The notes: a model not told the origin generated them from the letters alone. A DNA stretch of 64,000 nucleotides from Arbacia lixula (GCA_963669155.1 OZ022590.1:2053399-2117398); one strand, 5' to 3'; numbered from the stretch's first letter, positions 10,447 through 22,660 are shown. A program made the numbers and translations.

Positions 10447-10779
10447 AGGTCTCCCGACCTATGCAGCACCTATCTACATTCATGTATATCACCTCTATTA
10501 TTTCTTAACAACAGATGCATGCATATCATCCTATAGTGAAAGGTCTACTGACCTATGTACTGTAGTACCTTTATATCTACATAACCTTTGCCATTTTTTC
10601 ACAACAAATGCATACAGCACACTCATACATCATCCTGTAGGAAAAGGTCTCCTGACTTACCTCTGTAATACCTATCTTCATACATGTAAAAACTCCTTTT
10701 ATCATTTCTTCTCCACAGATACATGCAACATGTATGCATGAATTTCCTGTACTGCTCTGGACTTACATGTATTACTCTA

Positions 10780-10988
10780 TATACTGCCATATATTTAGTG
10801 AGTCTAATTTTTCGCAAATCGGGACTTCTAGACAAGTTCGTGAGTTGTTAAATTCACGAAAATGGAGTACTTGTAGTACATGTGCACCAGTACGTCATTA
10901 TTCATATTTTCGATCACGTTGTTAAATTCGCAAATAGCACCCGACTCACGATAATACAAACCCTGCGAAATATATGGCGTACACAGTA
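10780..10988. mobile_element. MITE, CATATATTTAGCGAG family, short form
   Basis: Begins CTGCCATATATTTAGTGAGT and ends AAATATATGGCGTACACAG. Internal words GAGTTGTTAAATTCACGA and GTTGTTAAATTCGCAAAT are inverted partners. Same family as 11268-11620, 40754-40945 and 46121-46480. Confidence 0.8.
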
Positions 10989-11062
10989 CTTGAACAAATA
11001 GATTGCAGTGATGCGGCAAGTGCTACTATCCATGACTAGATTTAGCACACTCACAGGGCCAG

Positions 11063-11155
11063 TTAACCCTTTGCCTGCCAGACAAAATGATTCTCTATGG
11101 GACTTATGTGTGTTACTTCTTAATACATTCACATGAGACACACAAGGAGTTAACA
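11063..11155. repeat. Copy of the TCTGGCA / CCCATAGA dispersed palindrome
   Basis: GTTAACCCTTTGCCTGCCAG, then TCTCTATGGGACTTATGTGT, ending ACACACAAGGAGTTAAC. It carries the same words as the copies at 3288, 35574 and 36270. Confidence 0.55.
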
Positions 11156-11267
11156 AGCTCCATAGCCACATGCTTCAACTTGACTTCACACTGGCTGAAA
11201 TACACTGTGAAATGTCCACCATTTAAAAAATATTCTTTGAGTTCCATGTGTTTTGTTTTCACTAGTT

Positions 11268-11620
11268 CTGTATAAGCCATATATTTAGCGAGTCTAATTT
11301 TTCGCGAATCGTAGCTTCCCCCGACAATTTTGCGAGTGGTTAAATTACCGATCGTGGAGTACATGAGAAATCGGTATCATTCAATCATTTTAGGAAGCAA
11401 AATTAGCTATCCTGTATTGAAACAGAAATGCTATGAACTTACAAAAAAGCATTGAGAACTGCCAGTACTACGAGGTATATATACACGCACATCATGCATT
11501 ACACACCTTGTTCAGCACTGTCTACTGCATACCATGTACGTACACGTGCGCGTGCACATCATATTCATATCGGGATCAAAGTTAATATTACCGCGTGTTG
11601 TTTAATTCACAAATTTGATA
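11268..11620. mobile_element. MITE, CATATATTTAGCGAG family, long form
   Basis: Left end AGCCATATATTTAGCGAGTC. It includes a middle segment (GCAAAATTAGCTATCCTGTA, ACACCTTGTTCAGCACTGTC) that the short copies lack. The right end is degraded, finishing around GTGTTGTTTAATTCACAAAT. Confidence 0.75.
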
Positions 11621-12965
11621 CATGAAACTGTTACAAAATGACTTATGTATAATGTTGGTCTAGTTGCTTGAGGCTGATGTTAGTGTAGGACAAGATGTCC
11701 TGCGGTCTCTGAATCATGGTTCATGATATTAAACAGAGTGGAACCAGCAAATGTCCTTTTATACTGAATGCGTGTGACCATGCAAGCTTGCATTGAATGA
11801 GATGATAAATGAGTAATTGTTTCAACCTTGCTTCACAACACTGTACAATGGTCAATGTACAATAATGTGTACGTAAAACCATCAGCTTTAAACTTTGTTA
11901 CGTGTGATGTTCCTAGGAGATTGAATCAAGTAACGCTCTCTTTCACTCATTATGTGTCACTATTTAATGTTTCCACCACATAAATCTTGCAGAGCAGCAA
12001 GGAGTCAACAGATGTAATGCCTTGTCAATGCAGATGCCAGTTGCCTTAAAGTGTATTTGGAAACAGATGTGGAGACTTATGGCCGACTACTATAAAGACC
12101 TGTTCACATATTGCTCCTCTTCTACCATGGATTACCACGATTATAGCTTTCAGCAGCAGAGGGAGAGAGGGAAAGGAAATGTGGTCAAGAAAGAAAGTGC
12201 AAACTGATCAAATGGGTCTTAAAACGCAGCAAATCCAAGAAACCCTTTTGTGTCAAATGGTCAAGTGGCTATTTCCAGCATCCCATGTCAAGCCATGCCA
12301 AAAAGGTGCAATGAAAAGACTAAAAACACTGTCAGAGCACAGATATTAACCCATCGATGTACTTCCATGTTTTAGTTAATAATTTAAAATGCTGTGGAAA
12401 CTCCCCTATTGGCTTACGCCTTGTTTGTCTACCACCATACTACATCGTCTTATTTGTTGCACTACCCAAACATAGGAGAAAGGGGAGCATGCCTGAACAT
12501 GGCATGTATACCGGCTTTTGAGAAAGCAGACTTAAACCTTCCCTTTAACTAATAATAATTTATCTCCTAAGGACAGCTTATGAATTTTTCTCTCACTTAA
12601 ACGAGTACTCAAAAAAAAGCAGAAAAGGTACGAGGAGTAACAGCAAGCAATCTATGATTAATTATGTAATCACCCATTTCAATCTCTAAAGAATGTAGCC
12701 AATAATGCATTCCATGCATGTTGACCACATGGGCCACAGAGTTTGAATTAAACTGGGTTAACCCTTACATTACCGGACCTTAAAAACTCCTTTGACCTAC
12801 TACACATCTCCATGCTAAATGTTCATGAGAGAGTTAGATCATAGTGTGAATGACACCTTGTGGTTTGAACGGGGTATGGCACATCATCCGCTTGATCGTC
12901 TGATATTTTCAACTTCTGCGTGTCCACTATGCCTGGTATTCATTCAGTGGAGAAGAGGCATGTCT
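11621..12965. other. Unique intronic DNA, no feature seen
   Basis: Moderately AT-rich. No long frame, repeat array or clear inverted repeat. The open frame at 12022-12207 has no splice or family support. Confidence 0.45.
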
Positions 12966-12989
12966 ATTGCATGTCAGGCACTGGGCACA

Positions 12990-13540
12990 GATGGTGTCAC
13001 TTGTTGACAGGGGTAGGGGAGGGAAGAGGGGGAAGGGATTGAAAGAACATGTAGGGGGTAAGATGGACAGAGAGAGGGGGAGGGGGGAAGGTAGACTAGG
13101 AGGGAGAGAGATTGAGAGGAGGGGGGGGGGGAGGGGGGTTGAGAGAGCATACAAGGGGAAAAGATGGACAGAAAAGGGGTGGTGGTAGAGAAGGAACACT
13201 TTCACAAGGTGAAGGGGTGGGAGGGGGGTGGGACTGCTAGGAAATAATATGGGGTAAAGATGGACATCTTTAGAATGGGACCAGAGAGAGAGATTGAGAG
13301 TACATACAATGGGGAAAGATGGACACAGGGATGGAGGGGGAGTGGGGTTGTGGAGAAGGAACATGTTCACAAGGTGAGGATGTGGGTGGGGGGGGGGGGG
13401 GGACTGAGAGTACATCATATGGGGCAAAGATGGAGACAGAGGGAGGGAATGGGGTGGAGGAGAAAGGGAGGGGGGGGGGGGTAAACAATAGAGAGAAATA
13501 TAGAGGAGGGGATGGAGGGTATCTAAATATATGATGTCAG
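12990..13540. repeat. G-rich minisatellite with GGGG runs
   Basis: Purine-rich, with degenerate 60-110-base units built on AAGATGGACA, GAGAG and long G runs (13384-13402 and 13468-13482). GATGGACA recurs near 13062, 13164, 13258 and 13318. Low-complexity frames on both strands are artefacts. The strand can form G-quadruplexes. Confidence 0.8.
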
Positions 13541-13902
13541 AGGCTTGTGTCTAATTAGGGAGGGGAGTCCGTGGAGATTGAGGGGTACACAATGACTTGC
13601 TACTATGAGAGGGCTAGGAGGGTTTTAAGAGGGGGCAAAAAGGGTTGGTTGGAAGAGCTGCTATGAGTGGGGCTGGCTATTGATCTATTCAGTGAGTTAT
13701 TCATAATCTATCATTATATAATAATCTCTATCTACACAAAGAAGGTGTATTTATATTTTATACACATATGACCATGAGCATGTTTTCCTTTACATTTGCA
13801 CATTGAATTGAAATGACACAAACCATGTATTATGGTCATAATTGTTTCTGGAAGACAAAATTTCCCTCTCTAAAAATTACCCCAAACTAAGTTTCTTCAT
13901 CT
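13541..13902. other. Unique DNA, no feature seen
   Basis: Transitions from G-rich to AT-rich sequence. No coding or repeat structure. Confidence 0.4.
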
Positions 13903-13916
13903 CTCGCTCTCTCTTT

Positions 13917-13972
<56 letters not shown>

Positions 13973-13985
13973 ACACACACACACA
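13903..13985. repeat. (CT)n microsatellite
   Basis: About 27 pure CT units, ending in a short CA run. Confidence 0.95.
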
Positions 13986-14264
13986 TCCACACATATACAC
14001 AAGAATTATACAGCACACAAAGTGAATGCTATAGCCTAATTTTGTGTTTTAGTGATATTCTTGTTAGTCACATGACCCTATGGGGACAGAGAGGTGGCCT
14101 GTACCTTCTCCAGCTCATATCAGCTGCTTTCTATAAATGTTGACCTCATTACAAGGCACCAGTCTGATCACATAATCAGTGACATGCCATGATAATGATA
14201 TCTCCAAATCAAAGCCAGAGGTGAAGGAGGACTGGCGGAATAGTGTGGGTGTGCATGCAGGACA

Positions 14265-14296
14265 GAGGGAGAGAGACACAGTGAGAGAGGGAGAGA

Positions 14297-14337
<41 letters not shown>

Positions 14338-14700
14338 GGAGAGAGAGAGAGGGAGAGGGAGAGGGGAAGATAGGGAGAGAGGAGAAGAGAGATGGTGAGA
14401 AATAAGGGCAGAGAGAGAAGAGGGAGAGCAAAGATGGAAAACAAGTAGGGAAAGGCAGGTAGGGAAAAACTATGGAGGAGACATGTATATAAGACAAAGG
14501 AGAAAGAAAGAGACAAAATGAGTGAGAAGAAATATAACGAATATAAGAATAAAAGAGCAATATAGATAAATAATAAGCAAGAGACAGCCAAAGAGAGATA
14601 GCACAGAGAAATAGAGTAAGACAGAGAGTAAAGGTGAGAAAGAGAAACTAGAAAAAAAAATTAGATACATGTAAGAAGAGAGAAAACAGGCAGAGATAAA
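14265..14700. repeat. (GA)n microsatellite and purine-rich tract
   Basis: Core GA repeat at 14280-14375, then decaying GA/AAG-rich sequence to about 14700. Frames across it encode Arg-Glu or Leu-Ser runs and are not genes. Confidence 0.9.
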
Positions 14701-15060
14701 GATAGCAATAGAGGCAATGTGAGATATCATTATCTAAAGTAGATAGTAAGCTATTATCACACTATTGTAAAATGTGAATTTCCATTACTTTTATTATAAA
14801 TTTTCTACTATCCTTTCTCATGTCATGACAAAGTATTTTCTCTTCATAAAACTAAAGCTTCGTCTTTCCATCTAAAAACAAAACATTATTTTTCCCTTGG
14901 ACATGTATCAGCACATCATTACATTCAAAGTATTTACACTAAGAAACCAGCGTCATTAGCAATGGTGTTATTACTAACACCAATATGAATGCTTCACACT
15001 GCTTGCTTTACACTATATAATACACAGTAACACTGAGCTCATGCTGCACCAGTAGTGGCA
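14701..15060. other. AT-rich unique DNA, no feature seen
   Basis: No frame, palindrome or array. Confidence 0.4.
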
Positions 15061-15760
15061 AGACTTCAGCCCCAGTGCATGTACAGTCCATACAGGGTGT
15101 TTGTTTATCGGACTAGCTAGTAAATCAATGCGCCCCAGCGCACCTATACATGTACTAATGCTACATGTTGTCTTGCAGCGTACCTCATGCGCCGTCTACA
15201 CGTACTGGCGGGCAACGGGAGCTCCAAACACACTTGTATGGTGCACTTCTTTTTCTCCATGTGCATCAATATACATCTACAAATTGTGTCTCTCTCTACA
15301 CACACACACACACACACACGCACACATACATAGACACACACACAGACACACACTGACGGAGAGGCAGATCCACACACTGGCACACGCACGTTATACGTCT
15401 CTCCCTCCTCCCTATTCACCTGCATTGCAACACTAACAACATTTCTCGCTCGGCAATGCAACTTCTAATGCACTGGTAATTGAAGGTCATCAGCACAAGA
15501 AATATCACTTCCCCGTACCGGCGCACAGCTGAGGCGGGAACCGATCGCCATGGCGAAGAAGAGAAGATATTCCCAAGCAGGACATGAGATGAGCTATGCC
15601 CCAGCCAGCCAGCCAGCCAGCCAGCCAGGCAGCCAGCTAGAGATGGGAAGATGGAGTAGCCATCGATCGGCCCGCATTGTGCAACAGACAACACCAAAAC
15701 CTGATAATTTGAGTAATGCCACTAAAAAGATGTCGAGTTAATTTTTTGAACCTCTCAAGG
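15061..15760. promoter_or_regulatory. Unique CpG-containing island, candidate enhancer
   Basis: Non-repetitive GC-richer DNA at 15110-15260 and 15440-15640 flanks a CA microsatellite (15296-15352). Words include TAATGCACTGGTAATTGAAG (with TAATTG), CACAGCTGAGGCGGG (E-box CAGCTG) and CGATCGCCATGGCG. A CAGC repeat of about seven units lies at 15600-15632. No frame carries splice sites. Conservation is inferred from composition only. Confidence 0.3.
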
Positions 15761-16035
15761 GACCTTCACACTCAGGATAATTCCTATACTGCGAGCTTCC
15801 TCCTTAACCTGCTGTGATCCAGAGAAACTACTGTTCTATGAGAATTGGGTGTATTAAAATAAATCAAAAGACACAAGTGACGGATGAAGAGTTAATCCCT
15901 TTCGCACCAGGTAAACTACTACTATATGGAACCTAAGAAGATTCAAAAGCACTGGCTCCTTAGAAACAGACATTTAATATCGCAGGCCATCAGTTGTTGC
16001 TTTTGTGTTGTACACTTCTGGTTCATGTTGCATGT
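15761..16035. other. Unique DNA, no feature seen
   Basis: Short stretch without recognisable structure. Confidence 0.4.
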
Positions 16036-16160
16036 AGGTTTCCAATTATTGTAACTTACCATCAATGGTAACTACCATGGCAACAGCCAATGAGCTCTGG
16101 TTATTGCACATGTTGCCATGGTAGTTACCATTGATGGTAAGTTACAATAATTGAAAACCT
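16036..16160. mobile_element. Near-perfect hairpin MITE, TTACCATCAATGGTAAC family
   Basis: Arms of about 51 bp (AGGTTTCCAATTATTGTAAC and its inverse GTTACAATAATTGAAAACCT) have few mismatches around a loop containing CAATGAGCTCTGG. Internally, TTACCATCAATGGTAAC is itself palindromic. Related to 52544-52702 and 57657-57816. Confidence 0.85.
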
Positions 16161-16284
16161 ATATGCACCATGGCCCTGACATTGGGTCTATTTGTATTGA
16201 TCATTTTCAGCATAACAAAACAAATTAAGTACACATATCGTCCCTCATAAGGTGACATGTTGAGTGGGAACAAACATGCTGCCG

Positions 16285-16495
16285 TCATAACTTACAGACA
16301 GGGTGTCCCATTTGCAGGTCAAAAAAATTACATTTTGTAAAAACCACAGAAAATGGAAAAAGATATTGTATCAGAACTTCCCTTCTAATAATAGAACTGG
16401 AAACTAAGATTAAGAGAAATGAAAGTGATTGCTTGATGTTGAGGAGGTTTTGGGTGTGTTGTCCGAAAGGACTGGTCACTTAAAACAAAATCTGT
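16285..16495. repeat. Dispersed repeat R1 (CAGAAAATGGAAAAAGATA)
   Basis: Shares GGGTGTCCCATTTGCAGGTC, ACCACAGAAAATGGAAAAAG and GAACTGGAAACTAAG with 27378-27540 (same orientation), and its first part with 23040-23110 (inverse). Family unknown and no coding content. Confidence 0.7.
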
Positions 16496-16606
16496 TACAT
16501 GTCTTATAGATATTTCACATATCAAACATGCTTAAAGGTAACGAATAGACATATGGTATCGGATCGAAGATGAAAGTTGCTCATATATAAAGTATATATA
16601 TATAGA

Positions 16607-16640
<34 letters not shown>

Positions 16641-17244
16641 TGACGTTTCAAATATTGTTCTTTTAAGACATGTCTACATATAGGCATCTATTGTACATGT
16701 AACACATTACAAAATCAAAAGAATTATGTCAAATACATGTAGCATGTAGAGTTGAAAACCGAACTGTATAATAAAACATGTTCGGCGTCTGTGAAAAAAT
16801 GTGTCCCGTGTGAAGTGGTCCATTCACGGAAGGCCATTGTGGCTTTGTATGGGGGGGGGGAGTGAGAGAGGGGGGGGGGGCAAAGTTCTGGGGACGGAGG
16901 GGAGGCATGAGATGCATGCATTGCAGATCAGGGATAATGGGAGAGGCGTAGACCCAAGTCTCCCTCCCTCCCTCCCAGCGCACCCCTTTATCAGAGCTAC
17001 TCCTCTTGCTCGGAGTGAGAATCTTTCTTTGCCTTTTTGCAGGAACATTTTCTAGATCAAGGTTTTTGGAAAGTGCACATAATCTGGGTGGAGGTCTGCT
17101 TGGACAAAGTACATCGCTCTGCACATGAAGACACTAGCTTGCTGAGTGACACACATTAAATAGAGGGAGGGAACCCTGGGCATATCCCTATTAAGAGCCC
17201 ATGCATGGGTGTTATGAACAGATATATACATACATGTATAGACC
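16496..17244. other. Unique DNA with small GA, G and GGGA tracts
   Basis: Includes (GA)n at 16608-16638 and G runs at 16850-16880. The segment 16790-17130 is GC-richer with CTCCCTCCCTCCC. Both strands have open frames, but no splice structure or family match was seen. Confidence 0.4.
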
Positions 17245-17360
17245 AGGGGCCATATTCATGAAACCATACTAAGCCTAGTTAGCTACTAAAGTGAATTCAT
17301 CTACCTGCAATCTTAGTACCTAACTTTGCTAGAAAGATTTCATAAATATCTCTTACTTTT
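17245..17360. mobile_element. Fragment of inverted-repeat MITE (GGGGCCATATTCATGAAAC)
   Basis: Starts CAGGGGCCATATTCATGAAA, with the inner CTAAGCCTAGTTAGCTACTA. Partly inverted at GTACCTAACTTTGCTAGAAA then TTTCATAAATATC. Arms are diverged. Confidence 0.5.
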
Positions 17361-17873
17361 GACTGAAGTATGCTATTATTCGACATTGTGGATTTCCACC
17401 AAATCTACATCGCTCTTAACTGCTCTCCATCAAGTAATTATAGTGATCTCTGTCTGCTTCTGATAACAAAGAAATCCAGAGGCATCTTCTACTTGAATAA
17501 TATCTTTTTAAGTTTATCTCGCTTTCTCTTTCCTCATCTGTCCAATGATGCAAAAAATGTATGAATAAACCATTGCCCTATCTAGGCTACGTATAACAAA
17601 CATAGATTGAATATTCTTTCAATGTTTCCATGGTAACAATTTATTAATCAATACTATTTAAAAAACAGTAAAACTTTCAGTAATACATGTTTGTATTCAC
17701 TCAGGACATAGACAAACATTGATTGTATGATTGATATCAATGGAAAATAACCATCACACAGGAGTAGTGATTGAAATTGATTGTGACTTGCAATGTGTTG
17801 ATCTATAAGATATAATTGGTAATAAGTAATACATAGTTTGCCATGATGAGCAGAGGTTTGTCTTGTACAGGAC
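17361..17873. other. AT-rich unique DNA, no feature seen
   Basis: No coding or repeat structure found. Confidence 0.4.
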
Positions 17874-18495
17874 CAGGGGCGGTATTCCGAAAACGAACTT
17901 AGGAAAAATTTTATTGTATCTCAGGGACTTAGGAAAAATTTTATCTTTTGGTATTCCGAAAAGCCAACTTACAATAAAAGATAAAATTTTTATTCAAATG
18001 AGCTAGAGATAAAATTTTTATGTAAATGAGCCTCCGAGATAAAAATTTTTATGCAAATGAGCTAAATTGGTATTCTGAAACGCACTTAGGAAAAAAAGTT
18101 AGGATAAAAGATAAAACTGCTCCCAAGCAATTTTACCTCCAGACGTACGCGCCTAGGCCCATAGCATTACGTGCAAAAATAATTCGCGCATTCAACTGTT
18201 TGCACATGGGCGCATCAAATGCAATTAAGGCGCGCTGATAGACTTTGATGCGCAATGTCATTTTTAGTTTCATGATATCACACCATCAACGTCATGGTGT
18301 TAATGTATGCAAAAGACATGAAAGGACGTTTGTTACTGGCTGCCTCTGGGATAGGAGCGCAGGGCATGCGCTCATTAATATTGGTTAAAATCTTCCTAAA
18401 ATATTTTTCGGAATACCAAAGATAAAATATTTTAAGGACATTGTATCTTCGGGGAGATAAAATTTTTATCTCTGTGGATTTTCGGAATACCCCCC
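17874..18495. mobile_element. MITE-like element with GGTATTCCGAAAA termini
   Basis: Left end CAGGGGCGGTATTCCGAAAA and right end TTTTCGGAATACCCCCC are inverted. Inside are repeated AGATAAAATTTTTATGCAAA-type units (near 17960, 18005 and 18040) and an inverted set near 18410-18475. The centre (18120-18380) is unique and GC-richer. No transposase frame. Confidence 0.75.
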
Positions 18496-18940
18496 AGTTC
18501 AGTGAAAAGTGCAATCAGTCATTCACTCTCCATGTGTTAAAATGATTAAATTGATTGATTTCAGTTGATTTCCATGCATAATGATCAATACGTGCATAAA
18601 GAAACTGTTTTCTTTATAGGTTGGTCCATAACAACAAAAGTATGCCATTGTAACAAGAAAAAAAAGTAAAATTAACGGATGAGAGGTAGAAATATATGGT
18701 TTGTCGTTTGTATCTAGCAACTTTTATGCATCTGAAGAAAGAACAACATAATAACCTTCTGGATTCCTTCAAGCATAGCAAAGTATTAGACACAGCACTG
18801 TATTTCTCAAGCATTAAACTCCACTCACTCAACAACACACTCCTACACAATGATTGAAAACTAACAAATCACTGATTTCTACTCTCCACCGCCAGATAAT
18901 TACTCAGTAGATTCAATTACGGCACAATTCTTCACACCAC
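18496..18940. other. AT-rich unique DNA, no feature seen
   Basis: No coding signal on either strand. Confidence 0.4.
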
Positions 18941-19270
18941 GATTGCCCGCGCAACGGTGGCCTGCTCCTGAACAATCCATATTTCACACATATTTTGTCA
19001 GCGACATCAATTAGGCTCACTCACACGTGATACCTCATTCGCCGTGGCATATTAAGAACAGCCCGTGCATCTTTTCCCCAACCTACCCGGTCGCCTCAAA
19101 CCCCACCTATGACATTTATGCATACTGGGGGAGAGTGTGCTCTCCTAGCTGCGTCAGGATTGGGTGGATATCTCGCCCTGCCAATTTTGTTTTCTGCTTG
19201 CGTAGCCCGTAGGTGTTTGGTCAAACGCTACCGGCCAAGCACGGCGGTGTCATTAAGGGGGGAATTTCAT
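18941..19270. promoter_or_regulatory. Unique CpG-containing island, candidate enhancer
   Basis: Non-repetitive and richer in CpG than its flanks. It has AACAATCC, ACATCAATTAGGC and CATTTATGCATA words that fit homeodomain and POU-like binding, and GGGTGGATATCTCGCCC. Frames at 19027-19321 lack splice support. Regulatory role is inferred. Confidence 0.3.
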
Positions 19271-19317
19271 GAGACTTCTCCCATGTCAAAACACCAATAT
19301 GTATACAGGGTGGGAAA

Positions 19318-19334
19318 ATGAAGATGATGATGAA

Positions 19335-19372
<38 letters not shown>

Positions 19373-19378
19373 CTATGG
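19318..19378. repeat. (GAT)n microsatellite
   Basis: About 18 GATG/GAT units. The poly-Met and poly-Ile frames are artefacts. Confidence 0.95.
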
Positions 19379-19541
19379 TGGTGGTGTGGATAAATGATAA
19401 TGATGATGAAGTATTCAACAGATCCATACAATCACCATCTTGTTATCAAGCCACAGCTCAAAATTACTTTATCAAAGGGACAAACTTGCACCAATTAATG
19501 ATTGGGTAATTTGATCTATTCAACATTGTATAATCCTACAT

Positions 19542-19870
19542 TAAAGGGATAGTTCACCTTGAAGATAAGTTGGTTTCAATAAAAGCAGAAACATGAATGA
19601 AACATATTAGTGAAGGTTTGACGAAAATCCATCAAAGGATAAAAAGATTATGATCTTTAGAAATTTCAATGTTGTGATGTCACGAGCGAGGTGCTCTCCC
19701 ACATGTTGTGTACAGTATAATAACATAAATTGCTCTTTTTCTTTTTTTCACAATACATTCATGTATGATTTTTTTCAACCTTGTAAAGTTAATCTACGTC
19801 TAGTACGCAGTTTTAATTAAACCAACGTCTTAAAGGATAGCAAATACATACATCTTATCACTACATGTTC
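19542..19870. mobile_element. TTAA-flanked MITE (TTAAAGGGATA family), 5' half
   Basis: Begins TTAAAGGGATAGTTCACCTT, with GATAAGTTGGTTTCAATAAA and TTTCAATGTTGTGATGTCAC. The complete relative is at 38304-38741. The far end is not recognisable. Confidence 0.65.
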
Positions 19871-20337
19871 CATGATGGCTATTCAAATTACTTGAGTTTT
19901 CTGCATGTTAAAACAATATCCGACTAAGACACATACATTAGGTATTTTGGTTGATGCTAAAGTATAGATACTTCCAAAAATCAGAATCTTTCTGCCTGTG
20001 TGAGTAAGAACATTATTGGGTATAATTGTTGTGTGATTTGGGTGGATACTCTCTGTGTTATAGCATTTCTGTCCAAAATCAAGCCCAGGTAAATAAAGCT
20101 GAATATAATAATCAAAACTTAATATTCCCGTATTGGAATTAATGATATTTTGACAGGTTACGTGTAAAAGGTGTAAGATAAGGTCCTTTAAAAACATCTT
20201 CCTTCAAAACACCATATTAATCTGTAGTAAGTAACAGAAACAAGTTACATAAATATCCCCTTATTTTCTTACATACACTGAACATGTAGTACAGAAGTAT
20301 TTCCATGCATTTAAAATCGACTCAAAGCATGTAATTA
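19871..20337. other. AT-rich unique DNA, no feature seen
   Basis: The minus frame at 19883-20197 has no family resemblance or splice context. Confidence 0.4.
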
Positions 20338-20520
20338 GTGCCATTCCCATTTGCCTTAAAAAATCTCGAAGTTAGAAAAATCGTGAAGTTAGAAAAATCG
20401 CGAAGTTAGGGGACAGGGACAATAGGACCATTTGGCTTTTGGTACAGTTGCTGGGCAACTTTCACCCTAATATGCGATTTTTCTAACTTCACGATTTCTT
20501 AAGCCCAATGAGAATGACAC
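20338..20520. mobile_element. MITE with GAAGTTAGAAAAATCG subterminal repeats
   Basis: Left TIR AGTGCCATTCCCATTTGCC and right TIR GGCCCAATGAGAATGACAC-like (inverse of the left with mismatches). Three direct GAAGTTAGAAAAATCG units on the left meet inverted CGATTTTTCTAACTTCACG on the right. Confidence 0.75.
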
Positions 20521-21289
20521 GATTGCAGAGACTAATGAATTTTGTCATGGTATTCTTACCAGCTATCTGAGAGGCAATTTGTGAACAAGCAGGCCATTTT
20601 CATTGCACATTACTCAAATTACATGCTTGCTCGTGCGTGTAATAGCCTGCATTCAGTCTTTTCCATGTAGAGTGACCATACACACACTTAGATGCTGTAT
20701 TCATAGGATTGAGGTTTGTTCGTGTTGCTTGTATGCACCTTTTTCACTTAGCTGTAGTGTGCAAAGTCTTATAGTAAGCCTTATATTGTAAAATTGTCTG
20801 TTATTCAGCTTTAGAGCTGCAATAATGATTGTTTCACTTAGAGATACCATTATAATTTCAAACTTAGTTCAGAGTGTTCATTCCATTACATCAGGTTGGT
20901 AAAGCAGCCACTGGCCAATATATTTTCATTTTTCACCCTTCTAGGCATTCTACCAATTCCCTTGTTCTTTGTTTGTTTCGTTTCAATCTGAATTCACTCT
21001 CTAATCCTCATAGTTCTAATCTTATGCATTTTATGATAGGGCATTAATATTATCTGATTACATCATTCGCTAATATGAACAAAAAATCAAACAGGAATTC
21101 CATTTGCATTCCTTTAATTAAATTTATTCATTAATGAATGTTTAGTTGTGGAATATACAACACTTTCAGCAATGTCAAGTGGATATTTATGCTCCATCCT
21201 GATCATTAAATAAGATTAAACTGAAGCATAACTACATTACTATTTTACATCTGTAAGATAAATAATTCCAAAGCTGGTATATACTTTCT
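20521..21289. other. AT-rich unique DNA, no feature seen
   Basis: No structure recognised. Confidence 0.4.
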
Positions 21290-22660
21290 GGGAAAAGAAG
21301 CACACTACAGTAAAGAAAATATCAACTGGTCACACATAGTATTTGTCTGGAATATAGAGCAAATGTGAAAGGGGCTCATCTCAAAGACTCTTAATGATTA
21401 AGACAGCATTCATAATAATATGGTACTTAAGATTTGAAAAAAGTACGTGGTTATAAAGAAAATACCAGTCACATGTAGCAATTTGTCTGGAATATGGAGC
21501 AAATGTGAAAGGGGCTGATCTGAATAGCTGCTATGAGACAGTATTTATAATAATAAGTTACTTAAGATCAGAAAGAGTACACTGCTGTTAAGAAAATACC
21601 AGTCACATATGGTATTTTGTCTGAAATATAAGGCCAATGTGAAAGGGGCTGATCTGAATAACTCCTATAAGACAGCATTCATAACAATAAGGTACTTTAG
21701 ATTTGAAAGAGTACACTGCTATAAAGAAAATACCAGTCACACTTGGCATTTTGTCCAGAATATAGATCAAATGTGAAAGGGGCTGATCTCAATGACTCTT
21801 GGGGTTAAGACAGCGTTCATAATAATAGTAAAAATACTTCAGATTTGAAAAAGTACTCTGATGTAAAGGAAGTACCAATCACACTTGGTATATGCTCTGC
21901 AATATAGAACAAATGTGAAAGGGGCTGATGTCAATGACTACTTATTAAAACAGCATTCAAAACAATAAGGTACTTAAGATTTGAAAAAGAACACTGCTGT
22001 AAATAAAATAATAGACACACTTTGTATTTAGTCTGGAATATAGAGCAAATGTGAAAGGGGTTGATCTCAATGACTCTAATGGTTAAGACAGCGTTCATAA
22101 TAATAGTAAAAATACTTCAGATTTGAAAAAATACACAGATGTAAAGAAAGTACCAGTCACACTTGGTATATGCTCTGCAATATAGAGCAAATGTGAAAGG
22201 GGCTGATGTCAATGACTACTTAGTAAAACAGAATTCATAACAATAAGGTACTTAAGATTTGAAAAAGAACACTGCTGTAAATAAAATACCAGTCACACTT
22301 TGTATTTAGTCTGGAATGTAGAGCAAATGTGAAAGGGGCTGATCTCAATGACTCTAATGTTTAAGACAGCATTCATAACAAATACTTAAGATTTGAAAAA
22401 AAAAGAACACTGCTGTAAAGAAAAGACTAGTCACACATGGCCTTTTTTCTGAATAATAGAGCAAATGTGAAAGGGGCTGCTATAAAAAAAAATACCAGAC
22501 ACACTTGGTATTTTGTCTGGATAATAGAGCAAATGTGAAGGGGGCTGCTGTAAAGAAAATACCAGTCACACTTTGTACTTTGTCTGGAATATAGAGCAAA
22601 TGTGAAAGGGGTTGATCTCAATGACTGTAATGATTAAGACAGCGTTTGTTATAATTAGAT
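21290..22660. repeat. Satellite array, about 138-bp unit, partly dimeric
   Basis: The marker AAATGTGAAAGGGG recurs at about 21361, 21501, 21635, 21769, 21911, 22047, 22189, 22325, 22463, 22531 and 22598. Spacing is 134-142 bp, then two half-length steps of about 67 bp. From 21769 to 22325, types A (GATCTCAATGACTC) and B (GATGTCAATGACTAC) alternate, giving a 278-bp higher-order unit. No coding frame. Confidence 0.95.

Larger units (their letters stand above)
9958..10735. repeat. Minisatellite, about 105-bp unit, split by a MITE
   Basis: Copies begin near 9958, 10443, 10526 and 10629. Each has GGTCTCCTGACCTATG-type and CTACATACATGTA-type words and ends in TTTCTTCACAACAGATGCAT-type sequence. 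The MITE at 10099-10446 sits between the first and second units. Confidence 0.8.
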
